A stretch of DNA of 64,000 bases from Clostridium sp. OF03-18AA (GCF_003478035.1 NZ_QUEP01000003.1:1-64000); one strand, 5' to 3'. Shown: positions 23,023-32,015, numbered from the stretch's first letter. Notes: generated by a model not told the origin, from the sequence alone. Numbers and translations: made by a program.

Positions 23023-24294
23023 TTACTGCGGTTTTCTCCAGATACCGTCCTGATCTAAATAGAAGGTATCGATCACTTCATTGACCGCCTTATGTCCATC
23101 CGGATACAGGTAGTAGATCTGTCCGTCGATGTTCTGCCATCCTGTGAGCATTCCGCCGTCGCCGCCGAGGTAATAAGCCTTATCACCCAGCGTGATCCAG
23201 CCGGTCACCATAACTCCGCTCTCGGAGAGATAATACCAGGTATTGTTGTAGAGAAGCCAGCCCGTCTGCATCTTTCCGTCACCGTTCATGTAGTAATAAA
23301 CGCCGTTCTTCATCTGCCAGCCGGTGAGCATCATTCCGTTTGCGTCAAATAAATACCAGATATTTCCGATAAATCCCCAGCCGTTCTTTAAATAAGTTCC
23401 GTCCGGGTAACGATAATACCAGCGGTTTCCGTCGAGGATCCAACCGACCGCATTCCCATTTGACGGGGCCTGCTGGGAATTTCCGGAATTATTTGTGCTG
23501 CTGTTGTTGCCGCTTGACGGCTTTTTCTTTGCCGCTCTCGCCGCGTCATTCTCATCGATATAGACCTCATCGGATATGGTCCAGTCGCTCTTTGACGCGT
23601 ACTTGGATACCTCATCGTTTGACGGGAGCGCGCGCACCTTAAAGGTGTAGGTTCCCTTGGAGCTCATATACGGAAAGAGATCACAGCTGCTGGTGTGGAT
23701 CTCGCCGCTCTTGTAGACGTTCTTGCTGCCGCGGTAGAGGTACACCTCGTAGGACGCGTCCTCAACGGCCTCCCACTTCGCGAGTCCGAGATCGGAGCTT
23801 CCGGACTTTGTGGTCTGCCAGTATGCCTCGCCCGGCGCGTCAAGATCGCCCTTTGCCGGTTTTGTCTTTACGGTAACCACCAGACGGTCGGAAGATGTTC
23901 TCGAAGCGCTGACAAAAGTTCCGTTCTTTACCTTTACCTTTGAGGAAGTGTAGGAGCTGCTGCTGAACCTATAGTCATTTAAAGTCTTTAAAGTAACTTT
24001 CATGGTGTAGGTTCCGCCGATCTTCACGTCGTTCTTTGTGGAAGACCACTTTGCGGATACGATATCATATTTATCGTTGTTCGGGATCGATACCTCGCAG
24101 TTATCAGAATTGTATCCCACATCGAGATCCGGCAGGGATTCCCCCACCGTCGGTGTCACATCCAGCGTGATGCTGACACTGTTCACATAACTGGTCGCCG
24201 CAAACGCTGTCTGCGCCCCAGATACCGCAAACACGACCGCCATGACCCATGCGGCCATCCATGTACTTATTTTTTTCCATTTTCTTTCTGCCAT
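23023..24294 (-). CDS. secreted cell-wall-binding-repeat protein, paralogue 2
   Basis: From ATG 24294 (GGGGAGG upstream) the product is 423 residues with a signal peptide (1-32, cut near AFAAT). The N-terminal domain (about 33-130, beginning SYVNSVSITLDV) and the following Fn3-like domain (TYTFKVRALP) resemble the same parts of the neighbouring protein. A Ser/Asn/Gly linker (about 270-300) leads to six to seven wall-binding repeats (WYLFDANGMMLTGWQ, WYYLSESGVMVTGW and similar). It is first in a two-gene unit; the second gene begins 88 bases later. Likely a wall-attached structural or adhesive protein; no enzyme motif is seen. Confidence 0.88.
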   Translation of the reverse strand: MAERKWKKISTWMAAWVMAVVFAVSGAQTAFAATSYVNSVSITLDVTPTVGESLPDLDVGYNSDNCEVSIPNNDKYDIVSAKWSSTKNDVKIGGTYTMKVTLKTLNDYRFSSSSYTSSKVKVKNGTFVSASRTSSDRLVVTVKTKPAKGDLDAPGEAYWQTTKSGSSDLGLAKWEAVEDASYEVYLYRGSKNVYKSGEIHTSSCDLFPYMSSKGTYTFKVRALPSNDEVSKYASKSDWTISDEVYIDENDAARAAKKKPSSGNNSSTNNSGNSQQAPSNGNAVGWILDGNRWYYRYPDGTYLKNGWGFIGNIWYLFDANGMMLTGWQMKNGVYYYMNGDGKMQTGWLLYNNTWYYLSESGVMVTGWITLGDKAYYLGGDGGMLTGWQNIDGQIYYLYPDGHKAVNEVIDTFYLDQDGIWRKPQ

Positions 24295-24330
24295 AGGATT
24301 GCCTCCCCTCAAGTATCTTTCTTTAACTAT

Positions 24331-24360
24331 ATTATAAGGTTGGACAATATCTCCCGTCAA
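24331..24360 (-). promoter_or_regulatory. sigma-A promoter of the cell-wall-binding gene pair
   Basis: TTGACG (24355-24360), 18 bases and TATAAT (24331-24336) on the minus strand, 36 bases before the start of the first gene. Confidence 0.75.
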
Positions 24361-24408
24361 CTTACGATATTCTGTCTTTTATCGGCAAATCCGTGGCAAA
24401 TCAAGACT

Positions 24409-25593
24409 TTAATCCGTTCTCAGAGCATCAATCGGGTTCAGCTTCGCCGCACGGCTCGCCGGCATGTATCCGAAGATGAGTCCGATGGCAACCGAAACAG
24501 TAAATGAGATCACAACTGCCGTCATGGTCGGCGGCGCGTCGATTCCCATGAGGGCGCCGATTCCCGTACTTGCTAAGGCTCCGATCATGATTCCGATGAT
24601 TCCGCCGATGGAGCTTGTGACCAGCGCCTCGATGACGAACTGCAACATGATCACGCTCTTCTTTGCGCCGAGGGCCTTCCTGATGCCGATCTCCCTGGTT
24701 CTCTCTGTCACGGACATCAGCATGATGTTCATGACACCGACGCCTGCAACTAACAAGGAGATACCCGCGATACCGCCCAGCATCATGCTCATCATGGCAA
24801 TCTGCTCATTTAAGGAATCGAGAAGGGAGCTCATTGCTGTCACCGTGTAGAGGTTTTCGCTCTTCATCTTTTCATAGAGAAAATTTTTAAGTTCTGTCGT
24901 GCATGTTTCCGTGTCGTTGATGTCCCGCGATGTGAAGGTATAGTTGTTGATCACAGCATTTCTCGCCATCTTCACAGCTCTGGAATACGGGATCCACACA
25001 AAGTCATCCATACATCCGTCATCGAACTCAGAGCTGCTCTCCGTCTGCCGTTCCACAACGCCTACGATGGTGTAGCTGTCACCGTTTAACTTGACCGTCT
25101 CGCCCACGGCGTTCTGGGAGCCACCGTAGAGTTCCTCCGCCACATAAGCGCCGATGACCGCGACTTTTCGTCTCGCCTCCATGTCGGAGTACTGGAGATT
25201 TCTGCCATACTCGATCTCGTAGTCCTTGATTGCGAGATAATCCTCACTGTAGCCGCCGACACTGGTGGAATCCATGGTGTCAGAGTCATGTTTTACCGTG
25301 ACGCTGACGGACACGTTCGGGGACATGTTCTCGTAGAGGTCTGAATGTTCCTCGTAGAACTCATAAAATTCGTCCACATCGATGGTTCTTGAGGCCACCG
25401 CCTTGTACTGGACCGTGATCTGGTTTACGCCCATGGAAGAAAAGCTCTCCACCATGTAGGACATATAGCCGTTGACGATGCTGACCAGGATGATCACCGA
25501 CGCGACTCCAATGATGATGCCGAGCATCGTCAGAAAGGACCTCAATTTGTTGCCCCAGATACTTTTTAACGCCATTTTAAATGATTGCAGCAT
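24409..25593 (-). CDS. MacB/YknZ-type ABC transporter permease
   Basis: The 394-residue protein has one membrane segment at the N terminus (after SIWGNKLRSFLTMLGIIIGV), a large outer domain of about 220 residues (MacB periplasmic core type), and three segments in the C-terminal 130 residues containing MLMSVTERTREIGIRKALGA and a final ASRAAKLNPIDALR. This is the type VII ABC fold that couples ATP hydrolysis to movement of the outer domain. Its start overlaps the ATPase gene by 17 bases. With the two preceding genes it makes a complete adaptor-ATPase-permease system. Confidence 0.95.
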   Translation of the reverse strand: MLQSFKMALKSIWGNKLRSFLTMLGIIIGVASVIILVSIVNGYMSYMVESFSSMGVNQITVQYKAVASRTIDVDEFYEFYEEHSDLYENMSPNVSVSVTVKHDSDTMDSTSVGGYSEDYLAIKDYEIEYGRNLQYSDMEARRKVAVIGAYVAEELYGGSQNAVGETVKLNGDSYTIVGVVERQTESSSEFDDGCMDDFVWIPYSRAVKMARNAVINNYTFTSRDINDTETCTTELKNFLYEKMKSENLYTVTAMSSLLDSLNEQIAMMSMMLGGIAGISLLVAGVGVMNIMLMSVTERTREIGIRKALGAKKSVIMLQFVIEALVTSSIGGIIGIMIGALASTGIGALMGIDAPPTMTAVVISFTVSVAIGLIFGYMPASRAAKLNPIDALRTD

Positions 25594-26395
25594 ACTCTTT
25601 CACATCCCCGTCGAAATTGATCTTTCCGTCATGGATCCGCACCACCCGCTTCGCCTCCAGGGCGATGGAGCTGTCGTGGGTGATCATGACGATCGTGTTT
25701 CCTTCTTCATTGAGTTTCTTTAAAAAATCAAGCACTTCCCGGCCCGTCCTGGAGTCCAGGGCACCCGTGGGCTCATCCGCCAGGATTAAGGACGGATCTC
25801 CTGCGAGAGCCCGCGCAATGGAGACTCGCTGCTGCTGGCCGCCGGAGAGCTGGTTCGGAAGATTCTTCCATTTTTCTTCAAGTCCGACCCTTTTCAGGGA
25901 ATTCATAGCCCGCTCCCGACGTTCCTTTTTGTCATAACCGGCGTAGAGAAGCGGAAGTTCCACGTTTTCTAAGAGATTTAACTTTGGAAGCAGGTTGTAC
26001 TGTTGGAATATAAAGCCGATCATGCGGTTTCTGATCTCCGCCAGCTCGTTGTCGGACATATCCGCCACGTCCTCGCCGCCGAGGAAATATTCGCCCTCCG
26101 TCGGGACATCCAGGGCGCCGATGATGTTCATCAGAGTTGATTTTCCGCTTCCAGATTTGCCGACGATGGCGACGAACTCGCCTTTGTTGATGGAAAGGCT
26201 AATGCCGTCGTTGGCGTGGACTTCCTCGTCGCCCATGTAGTAGATCTTGTAGATATTGCGCAGCTCTATCAGGGGTTCCTGCTTTTCCAACTCCTCATGA
26301 ACTTTTGAAACTGCCTCTTCCTGTTTCATCGGCTCTTCAGACATTTTTTTCTGCTCTGCGGTATCTATTTGTATTGAGAATTCAGTCTTTTCCAT
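25577..26395 (-). CDS. MacB/YknY-type ABC transporter ATPase
   Basis: The 272-residue product has an acidic N-terminal extension of about 40 residues and then a typical LolD/MacB ATPase: Walker A GKSGSGKST, Q-loop FIFQQYNLLP, signature LSGGQQQRV, Walker B LILADEPTGALDSRTG and H-loop VMITHDSS. It energises the permease downstream, which it overlaps by 17 bases. The adaptor gene ends 19 bases upstream. The N-terminal extension has no recognised role. Confidence 0.95.
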   Translation of the reverse strand: MEKTEFSIQIDTAEQKKMSEEPMKQEEAVSKVHEELEKQEPLIELRNIYKIYYMGDEEVHANDGISLSINKGEFVAIVGKSGSGKSTLMNIIGALDVPTEGEYFLGGEDVADMSDNELAEIRNRMIGFIFQQYNLLPKLNLLENVELPLLYAGYDKKERRERAMNSLKRVGLEEKWKNLPNQLSGGQQQRVSIARALAGDPSLILADEPTGALDSRTGREVLDFLKKLNEEGNTIVMITHDSSIALEAKRVVRIHDGKINFDGDVKEYAAII

Positions 26396-26414
26396 ACAAT
26401 TTATCTCCTATGCA

Positions 26415-28178
26415 CTACTGAGATCTTCGTCCGCTGCCGTTGCCGCCGCCATTTCCGCCGTTTCCTCCAGGACCGCCCGGTACGCCTCCGCCCATATCAC
26501 CGCCAGGACCGCCCATGCCGCCCATCTGCATCTGATCGGTCTGCGTCGAGCTTCCGGAATCGGAGGAAATGTAGACCTCGTCCCCCTCAGAGAGGCCGGA
26601 AAGGATCTCCACATAATCGTCGTTGATGATTCCAGTTGTCACCTGGACCGCCTCGAAGCCGTCCGGGACGTTGCTGCTGCCGGATTTTCCGGAGCCGGTG
26701 CTCTTCTTCACATACACTCTGTTTCCACGCATCAGCGCACTCGCCGGGATCACCAGAGCATTCTCAGAGCTGTCGAGAATGATCTTAGCATCCACGTTCA
26801 TGCCAGGAAGAAGACTTCCCGTATCGTCCAGTGTCACTGTCACCGGATAGTTTGTGACACCGTTGGAGTAGCTGCTCTGCAGACTCACATTTGTGACGGT
26901 TCCTGTGAATGTCTCACCTTCCACCGCGTCTGCCGTGATCTCCACAGATTGTCCGACCTTGATGCTTGAGACATCGAGTTCATCCACGGACATCTCCAGT
27001 GTCATGGTGGACAAGTCATAGATCACCGCCATGGTGGTCGTTCCGCTGGAGCTCTTGGAGATCTTATCCCCAACCTTCGCGTTTTTCGTGATCACTGTCC
27101 CCGAGATCGGCGCTGTGATCGTATAGTCATCCACACTGTCCTGAGTGTTGCTCAGCTTGTTCTCCGCGTTTTCCAGGTTGTCATCTGCGCTCTCCACTGC
27201 ATCCTTGAATTCCTTTAAATACTCTTCCGCCGTCTTCGCGGTCACCTGGAACAGCTCGGAGTTTTTCTCCACATAAGAACCTTCATGAATCAGAAGGTTC
27301 TCGATCTCAAGGCTCTTGTTTCCGGAGATTTCCACGCTCAGGGTCGTCTCCGTCTTCGCGGCGAATGTTCCCTCGGCGCTGCAGACAAATCCATCGACTT
27401 TTACGGATGCCGCCGTATCTGTCGTAAGTCCGCCAGGATTGGATACCTCAACGGTCACGTTCTTCACGAGGCGTCCGCCGGAAAGTGTTTCCTCCATGCT
27501 GCTGACAACCGTGACGGTTCCGGAGATCTGCTCGCCGGTGTCCTCCAATATCACTGCCGCCTCATCACCCACGTTGATCTCCGCCGCCTCGCCTGAGAGG
27601 AACGGGACTGTGATCTTCATAACAGAGTCATCATAGAGATCCGCGATCTTCGTTCCATTATTTACCTTATCGCCCTCTTTGATATAGAGAGTCTTGATAT
27701 ATCCGGACGCTGTGGAGCGGTATGTATTTCCGGCGATCCGCGCTGTCTCCTCGGCGTAATTGGACTGTGCCGTCTGGGCACTTTCCTTCGCGCGCTGGAG
27801 ACTTGTCTCTGCAGAGCTCAGATCAGAGTCCATGGAAGTCGCGTCGATCCGGTATAGGATCTGGCCTTTTTCCACAACATCGCCCTCCTCAAAGTTTGCC
27901 TCGATGACCTCGCCTTCCACCAGTGATGTCACCTCGTAGGTGTCCTTCGGAGACAGGGCGCTGGACGCCGTGAGCTCTGAACTGATGTCCGTCCGCTTCA
28001 CTGTCGCCGTTGACACAGACTGGTCACCCTGACGTTTCTGGCTCGTGGTCTTTTTCTTATAGAGGAAAAATCCGCCAAGCAGCACTGCCAGAACCACTAT
28101 AAGCACGATCACGATCCTCCCGCTTTTTCCTTTCCGTTTTTTCCGTTTCTTATCTACGGCCACCTTTTCGTTCTCCAT
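26415..28178 (-). CDS. efflux adaptor (membrane fusion protein, YknX-like) with Gly-rich tail
   Basis: About 587 residues, starting at the second Met because AAAGGA lies six bases before it. A short basic N terminus leads to one membrane segment (IVIVLIVVLAVLLGGFFLY), then lipoyl-type halves (VVEKGQILYRIDA early; YTITAPISGTVITKNAKVG late) around a coiled coil, beta-barrel domains and a second VEKGSYVEKNSELF-like lipoyl segment. It would bridge the MacB-type permease to the wall or export substrate. The last 40 residues are almost only Gly, Met, Pro and Asn (MGGMGGPGGDMGGG), an unusual tail. At 587 residues it is longer than common YknX (about 380). Confidence 0.9.
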   Translation of the reverse strand: MENEKVAVDKKRKKRKGKSGRIVIVLIVVLAVLLGGFFLYKKKTTSQKRQGDQSVSTATVKRTDISSELTASSALSPKDTYEVTSLVEGEVIEANFEEGDVVEKGQILYRIDATSMDSDLSSAETSLQRAKESAQTAQSNYAEETARIAGNTYRSTASGYIKTLYIKEGDKVNNGTKIADLYDDSVMKITVPFLSGEAAEINVGDEAAVILEDTGEQISGTVTVVSSMEETLSGGRLVKNVTVEVSNPGGLTTDTAASVKVDGFVCSAEGTFAAKTETTLSVEISGNKSLEIENLLIHEGSYVEKNSELFQVTAKTAEEYLKEFKDAVESADDNLENAENKLSNTQDSVDDYTITAPISGTVITKNAKVGDKISKSSSGTTTMAVIYDLSTMTLEMSVDELDVSSIKVGQSVEITADAVEGETFTGTVTNVSLQSSYSNGVTNYPVTVTLDDTGSLLPGMNVDAKIILDSSENALVIPASALMRGNRVYVKKSTGSGKSGSSNVPDGFEAVQVTTGIINDDYVEILSGLSEGDEVYISSDSGSSTQTDQMQMGGMGGPGGDMGGGVPGGPGGNGGNGGGNGSGRRSQ

Positions 28179-28319
28179 ACTCATTCCTTTCCTGTCTATT
28201 GAAATCTTCCGCTTCTCTTAACTATGTTCCAGATCTGAATTTCCTTGCCTTAATTTTCTCTACCCGCATTCCTTCTGCGGTATTTCTATTTCATGTATTA
28301 TATGTATATTCGTAACTAA

Positions 28320-29414
28320 TCAATAATCTCCGACAACATCTACAACCGTATAAGTCGCATTTTCGTCGCTTCCGCTCTTCTCCCACACGATGGCAACCTT
28401 GTCATTCACCTCAAACTCTCCGTAGACGGAGAACAGATACTGGAGCTCCGACCCGCTGATCTGGAACTCATCGCCCTCGCCGCCGTTGTCCTGGTAATCG
28501 GTGTTTAAGACCACCTTCACCGGTGTGAACGGGTCGCTGGAATCGTAGTAGATCGCCTTGATCCGGCCCTCCGTGGCGCCTTTGTTCTCACCGCCGTTGG
28601 AATAGGCGAAGATCATCTTTGTCTCCTCGTGGTAATAGATCACGGTGGCGTAATCGTTGATCTCGCTCTCATCGGACACCTCGCCGTTTAAAAACATGGT
28701 AGCGTCTTTCAGGGAAAACGGAACAAGACTCTTTAAGTTCCGGCTGTCATTGTCTAAGATCTTCGGTCCCTTTAAACTGTTATCCAGGATCGAGGATGTA
28801 TTGATCTCGCCGTCGGAATTGTAGGTCAGGTCAAATATCTTACTGCCGTACTGGTTTCCTTCTTTTGTCTTCGCCTTCATCAGGTTATAGAACAGGTTGA
28901 TGCAGTCTTCCCTCGTGAGGACCTCGTCAAGATCACGATAGATCCCAGAATCCAGGGACAGGGACTTGAACTTCGCAAGGCGGCTCTCCTGAAGACTTCC
29001 GGAGAAATCCTCGTTTGTGTATCCTAAGACTCCCAAAACTGCCTTGATGGCATCCCGCATCGTGATCCCCTCGTCCGGCTTAAAGTTTCCTCCGAGATAA
29101 CCGGACATCCAGGAATTTGTCGCCGCGGTGCGAATCGCTGAGGAGTATTGGGATTTCGCGGAAACATCTGCGAACACGGACACGGTTCCCGTGGAGTTCG
29201 CTGTCTCACGGTAATTGGACGCCTTTACGAGAAGCTCCGCAAACTCACCTCTCGATACGTTTGTCTGATAGTTGCTCGTACTCAAAATTCCAAGCAGTCT
29301 CACTGTCTTCTTTCTCATCTCAAATGTGGTGCTGGCCGCATAGGCGTTTACCGTCATCCCCGCGCCCACCGCGCAGACCGTCAGTACCGCCGCTATCATC
29401 TTTCCTCTTCTCAT
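28320..29414 (-). CDS. secreted SLH-domain protein
   Basis: From the ATG at 29414 (AAAGGAG seven bases upstream) the product is 364 residues with a signal peptide (1-27, cut near AYAAS). Residues about 35-190 carry SLH-type units (VSRGEFAELLVKA, NFKPDEGITMRDAIKAVLG, VLTREDCINLFYNLM) that bind secondary wall polymers. The C-terminal half (190-364) is beta-rich and acidic with no family I know (ATVIYYHEETKMIFAYSNGG). It precedes the export system genes by 135 bases; a TATAAT at 28297-28302 on the minus strand may be the -10 box for those genes. It may be a wall-anchored partner of that system, by position only. Confidence 0.85.
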   Translation of the reverse strand: MRRGKMIAAVLTVCAVGAGMTVNAYAASTTFEMRKKTVRLLGILSTSNYQTNVSRGEFAELLVKASNYRETANSTGTVSVFADVSAKSQYSSAIRTAATNSWMSGYLGGNFKPDEGITMRDAIKAVLGVLGYTNEDFSGSLQESRLAKFKSLSLDSGIYRDLDEVLTREDCINLFYNLMKAKTKEGNQYGSKIFDLTYNSDGEINTSSILDNSLKGPKILDNDSRNLKSLVPFSLKDATMFLNGEVSDESEINDYATVIYYHEETKMIFAYSNGGENKGATEGRIKAIYYDSSDPFTPVKVVLNTDYQDNGGEGDEFQISGSELQYLFSVYGEFEVNDKVAIVWEKSGSDENATYTVVDVVGDY

Positions 29415-29782
29415 TCCCATTCTCCTTTCATCCACCTTGATCGCCAGATCAACATCTCCATGTATTTTTTTCTAATAGTCTCACAGACCCGGTTTCTGTA
29501 CTTTTAAAGTACATACAGTCAGAACTCCTTGCATTTTTCTTACTGTTTATTTCAATTTCCGTAATAACTCTACCGGAAATTTGTGATTCATCTGTGTTTG
29601 ACCTGTGTTCAAACTGTGAAAGAAGGCACGCAAAACCGGGCATTTCTGCGTCAAAACTGTGGCGAACGGATTTGCGAGCAGCCGCCTGCCCGTCCCTGGC
29701 CGCTACAAGCCTACGCTTATATGCAAAGAAGACCCGGCGCAGATACCACTTTCGGTACCCACTCCAGGTCTTCTCCCTATTC
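29415..29782. other. intergenic stretch with a 17-base palindrome
   Basis: The stretch has the leader of the SLH gene. TGTACTTTTAAAGTACA at 29497-29513 is a perfect odd palindrome about 85 bases before the SLH start and could be an operator. A terminator (listed separately) lies near its far end. No credible gene is present. Confidence 0.4.
29728..29773 (-). terminator. terminator after the DUF2752 gene
   Basis: GAAGACC and GGTCTTC close a stem with an inner GTACC/GGTAT helix capped by GAAA; on the minus strand a short CTTCTTT run follows. It starts 10 bases after the DUF2752 stop. Confidence 0.6.
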
Positions 29783-30124
29783 TCACACCCCCGGCAGCCG
29801 CCCGATCACATCGATCCCGGCGAATACCAGAAGTCCGTTTTTTATGATAAAATTTAAGATCACGATCCCCGCCGCTGCGTAAGCGATCCGGTCATCCAAC
29901 TCCGGTCGGAATCTCCTGTTTCCCGTGGCAAAATACAGGATCCAGGAAACCGCAGCCCACACAGCTACCGATGCCATATACGGCACCACCGGATGGTACA
30001 GAAAACTTAGTACCGGATGCCCTGAAAGGAGTGCCCGGACGGCTCTCGTTCCCCCGCATCCCGGACAGTAAAGCCCGGTCATCCTCTGAAACAGGCATGG
30101 CATCTGGAACCATGTCGGGATCAT
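29783..30124 (-). CDS. DUF2752 family membrane protein
   Basis: The 113-residue protein has the DUF2752 signature GLYCPGCGGTRAVRALLSGHP (about 18-38) followed by three hydrophobic segments. Members are small membrane proteins of unknown role with a CPxCGxTR motif that suggests metal or disulfide chemistry. Its start overlaps the homoserine dehydrogenase stop by four bases (ATGA), so it is co-translated with hom. An intrinsic terminator follows. The link to amino-acid synthesis is only positional. Confidence 0.88.
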   Translation of the reverse strand: MIPTWFQMPCLFQRMTGLYCPGCGGTRAVRALLSGHPVLSFLYHPVVPYMASVAVWAAVSWILYFATGNRRFRPELDDRIAYAAAGIVILNFIIKNGLLVFAGIDVIGRLPGV

Positions 30125-31332
30125 AATCTGGCTGCGATCTTCTGGCGCAGTCCACCGACCTTTGCTGCTGCCGCGTCGAACTCTTCCCCTGTCATCTCAC
30201 CGGTCAGAACCGCGAACTCATCTTTTCCTTCCAGTGTCACAAATTTCACGTCACCGAAAGCTGCCGCAACGGCCTCTTTCTTTGCTCTCTCAGAACCCTC
30301 AAACCGTGCAAAGTACTTTCTGGAAAGCTCAGCCGCCGGATGTACCTCAAGCTTCTCGCTGCTCCAGCCGATCTTCTCCGGCTCATCGCCGAAGCGGACT
30401 GCGGAGATCATATCCCCGACAACGGCGCTGGCTGTCGGCAGTTTTCCTGCTCCGCTTCCATAGAACATGGACGCACCCAGCATATTTCCCACAACGAGGA
30501 TTCCGTTGAACACATCTGTCACCGCATACAGCGGGTCTTTCGCATCCACGAGGACCGGCGCGACCTCCAGATAGATCTTTCCATCTTTATTCACGCTGGT
30601 TCCGAAGAGCTTGATCGCCGCACCCATATGTGCCGCGTAGCTGGAATCCATGGAAGTGATTTTTGTGATTCCCTGGGTCGGGATCTCCTCGTAGTTTACT
30701 TCTTTTCCTGTTGCGACCGCAGTCAGGATCGCGATCTTTCTGCAGGTGTCATATCCTTCAATATCTGCCTCCGGGTTGCGCTCCGCGTAGCCCAATTCCT
30801 GGGCGCGCTTTAACGCCTCCTCGAAGCTCCATCCCTCTTCATTCATCTTTGTGAGGATGTAGTTTGTCGTTCCGTTTAAGATACCGGAGATTTCTAAAAT
30901 CTCCTCGCCGCCGAGGCTCTCCACAAGCGGGCGGATGATCGGAATACCGCCGCCGACACTTGCCTCAAACAAGAAGCTGATGTTCTTTTCCGCGGCGATC
31001 CGGATCAGCTCTGTCCCATGGGCCGCAACCAGTGCCTTATTGGAAGTCACCACATGCTTTCCCGCGAGCAGGCAGCGCTTTACAAACTCGTAGGCCGGTT
31101 TTGTTCCGCCCATGGTCTCCACAACGATCCCGATCTCCGGGTCATTTACGATCTGTTCCACATCATGGATCACAAGCTTCTCCACAGGACTTCCCGGAAA
31201 CTCCCTGAGATCCAGGATATATTTTACTTCGATCGGCTCTCCAGCCTTTTTCTCTACGCTTTTGCAGTTCTTGTCAAGAACCTCATACACGCCAGAACCG
31301 ATGGTTCCGTATCCCATAATTGCCGCTTTCAT
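30121..31332 (-). CDS. hom: homoserine dehydrogenase
   Basis: The 403-residue product has the NAD(P) fold GYGTIGSGV at 7-15, VVTSNKALVA, the substrate region ASVGGGIPIIRPL with GILNGTTNYILTKM, and YAERNPEADIEGYD, all classic for homoserine dehydrogenase. It reduces aspartate semialdehyde to homoserine for threonine and methionine. The last 80 residues form an ACT-like regulatory part (FARFEGSERAKKE) consistent with feedback control. It lies four bases after a gene for an ACT-domain protein and overlaps the DUF2752 gene. Confidence 0.97.
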   Translation of the reverse strand: MKAAIMGYGTIGSGVYEVLDKNCKSVEKKAGEPIEVKYILDLREFPGSPVEKLVIHDVEQIVNDPEIGIVVETMGGTKPAYEFVKRCLLAGKHVVTSNKALVAAHGTELIRIAAEKNISFLFEASVGGGIPIIRPLVESLGGEEILEISGILNGTTNYILTKMNEEGWSFEEALKRAQELGYAERNPEADIEGYDTCRKIAILTAVATGKEVNYEEIPTQGITKITSMDSSYAAHMGAAIKLFGTSVNKDGKIYLEVAPVLVDAKDPLYAVTDVFNGILVVGNMLGASMFYGSGAGKLPTASAVVGDMISAVRFGDEPEKIGWSSEKLEVHPAAELSRKYFARFEGSERAKKEAVAAAFGDVKFVTLEGKDEFAVLTGEMTGEEFDAAAAKVGGLRQKIAARL

Positions 31333-31336
31333 CCGT

Positions 31337-31783
31337 CTATTTCTCCACTCCTAAAATTTTTACGTTCTGCACGCCCTTTAAGTGCTCGATCTCCTCAACC
31401 ATACCGGCAACATTTCCCGTATCTGAGAGAACTTCCACGCTGAGCGTTACCGTCGCGGATCCGTTTACCGGGATCGTCTGGTGGATCGTAAGGATATTCG
31501 CGCGGTAATCCGCAACGATGTGGAGCAGGTCAGACAGAAGCCCCGGCTCGTCCATCATCTGGGTCACAAGTGTCACTGTCTTTCCTCTCGTGTTGTCGGA
31601 AAACGGAAGAATATCATCCTTATACTTATAGAAGGAACTGCGGCTTAAACCGACCTGTTCCGCCGCCTCCTGCACCGTCATGTTTTTGTCCGCCTCGAGG
31701 AGACGTTTCACCTCAACGACTTTCTGAAGGACTTCCGGCAGCGCTTTGTCACGAACCACATAATACTTGTTTTTTTTCTCCAT
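31337..31783 (-). CDS. ACT domain protein of the PheB/UPF0735 family
   Basis: The 148-residue product has an N-terminal helix-turn-helix-like part (VQEAAEQVGLSRSSFYKYKD, about 36-55) and a C-terminal ACT domain (VTLVTQMMDEPGLLSDLLHIV) that binds small metabolites such as amino acids. The two-domain layout is that of the PheB/UPF0735 family. It is the first gene of the hom operon under a clear sigma-A promoter, and a role in sensing an amino acid is inferred. A GAGG lies before the ATG. Confidence 0.9.
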   Translation of the reverse strand: MEKKNKYYVVRDKALPEVLQKVVEVKRLLEADKNMTVQEAAEQVGLSRSSFYKYKDDILPFSDNTRGKTVTLVTQMMDEPGLLSDLLHIVADYRANILTIHQTIPVNGSATVTLSVEVLSDTGNVAGMVEEIEHLKGVQNVKILGVEK

Positions 31784-31896
31784 ATATCAGACCTCGCAAG
31801 CTAAAAATTTCTTTTTTATTACCGAAATCATACTTTTCGTCCATTGCTCTGGCACGTTACCATATGTGCGTCCCAGAAAAACATGTGTACGCAAGA

Positions 31897-31925
31897 ATCT
31901 TAGCATATTTTGGATGCTTATGCAA
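31897..31925 (-). promoter_or_regulatory. sigma-A promoter of the ACT-hom-DUF2752 operon
   Basis: TTGCAT (31920-31925), 17 bases and TAAGAT (31897-31902) on the minus strand; the leader is about 110 bases. Confidence 0.65.
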
Positions 31926-31954
31926 GCAGATGTTTGTGTGTTTGCCCCTGCCGC

Positions 31955-31984
31955 TTGACATTTCTCCTTTGCAGGACTTACACT
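31955..31984 (+). promoter_or_regulatory. sigma-A promoter of the nitrilase-family gene
   Basis: TTGACA (31955-31960), 18 bases and TACACT (31979-31984) on the plus strand, divergent from the ACT-hom promoter. Confidence 0.6.
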
Positions 31985-32015
31985 TAATTCATATTAAACC
32001 TAAGGAGGTTTCCAT

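Noticed and set aside
29449..29643. 64-residue minus-strand frame upstream of the SLH gene
   Set aside because: Low coding character, no initiation signal; it covers the palindrome and leader region.
31784..31896. T-box or riboswitch in the leader of the ACT-hom operon
   Set aside because: The 110-base leader shows no T-box sequence, terminator-antiterminator pair or known riboswitch pattern.
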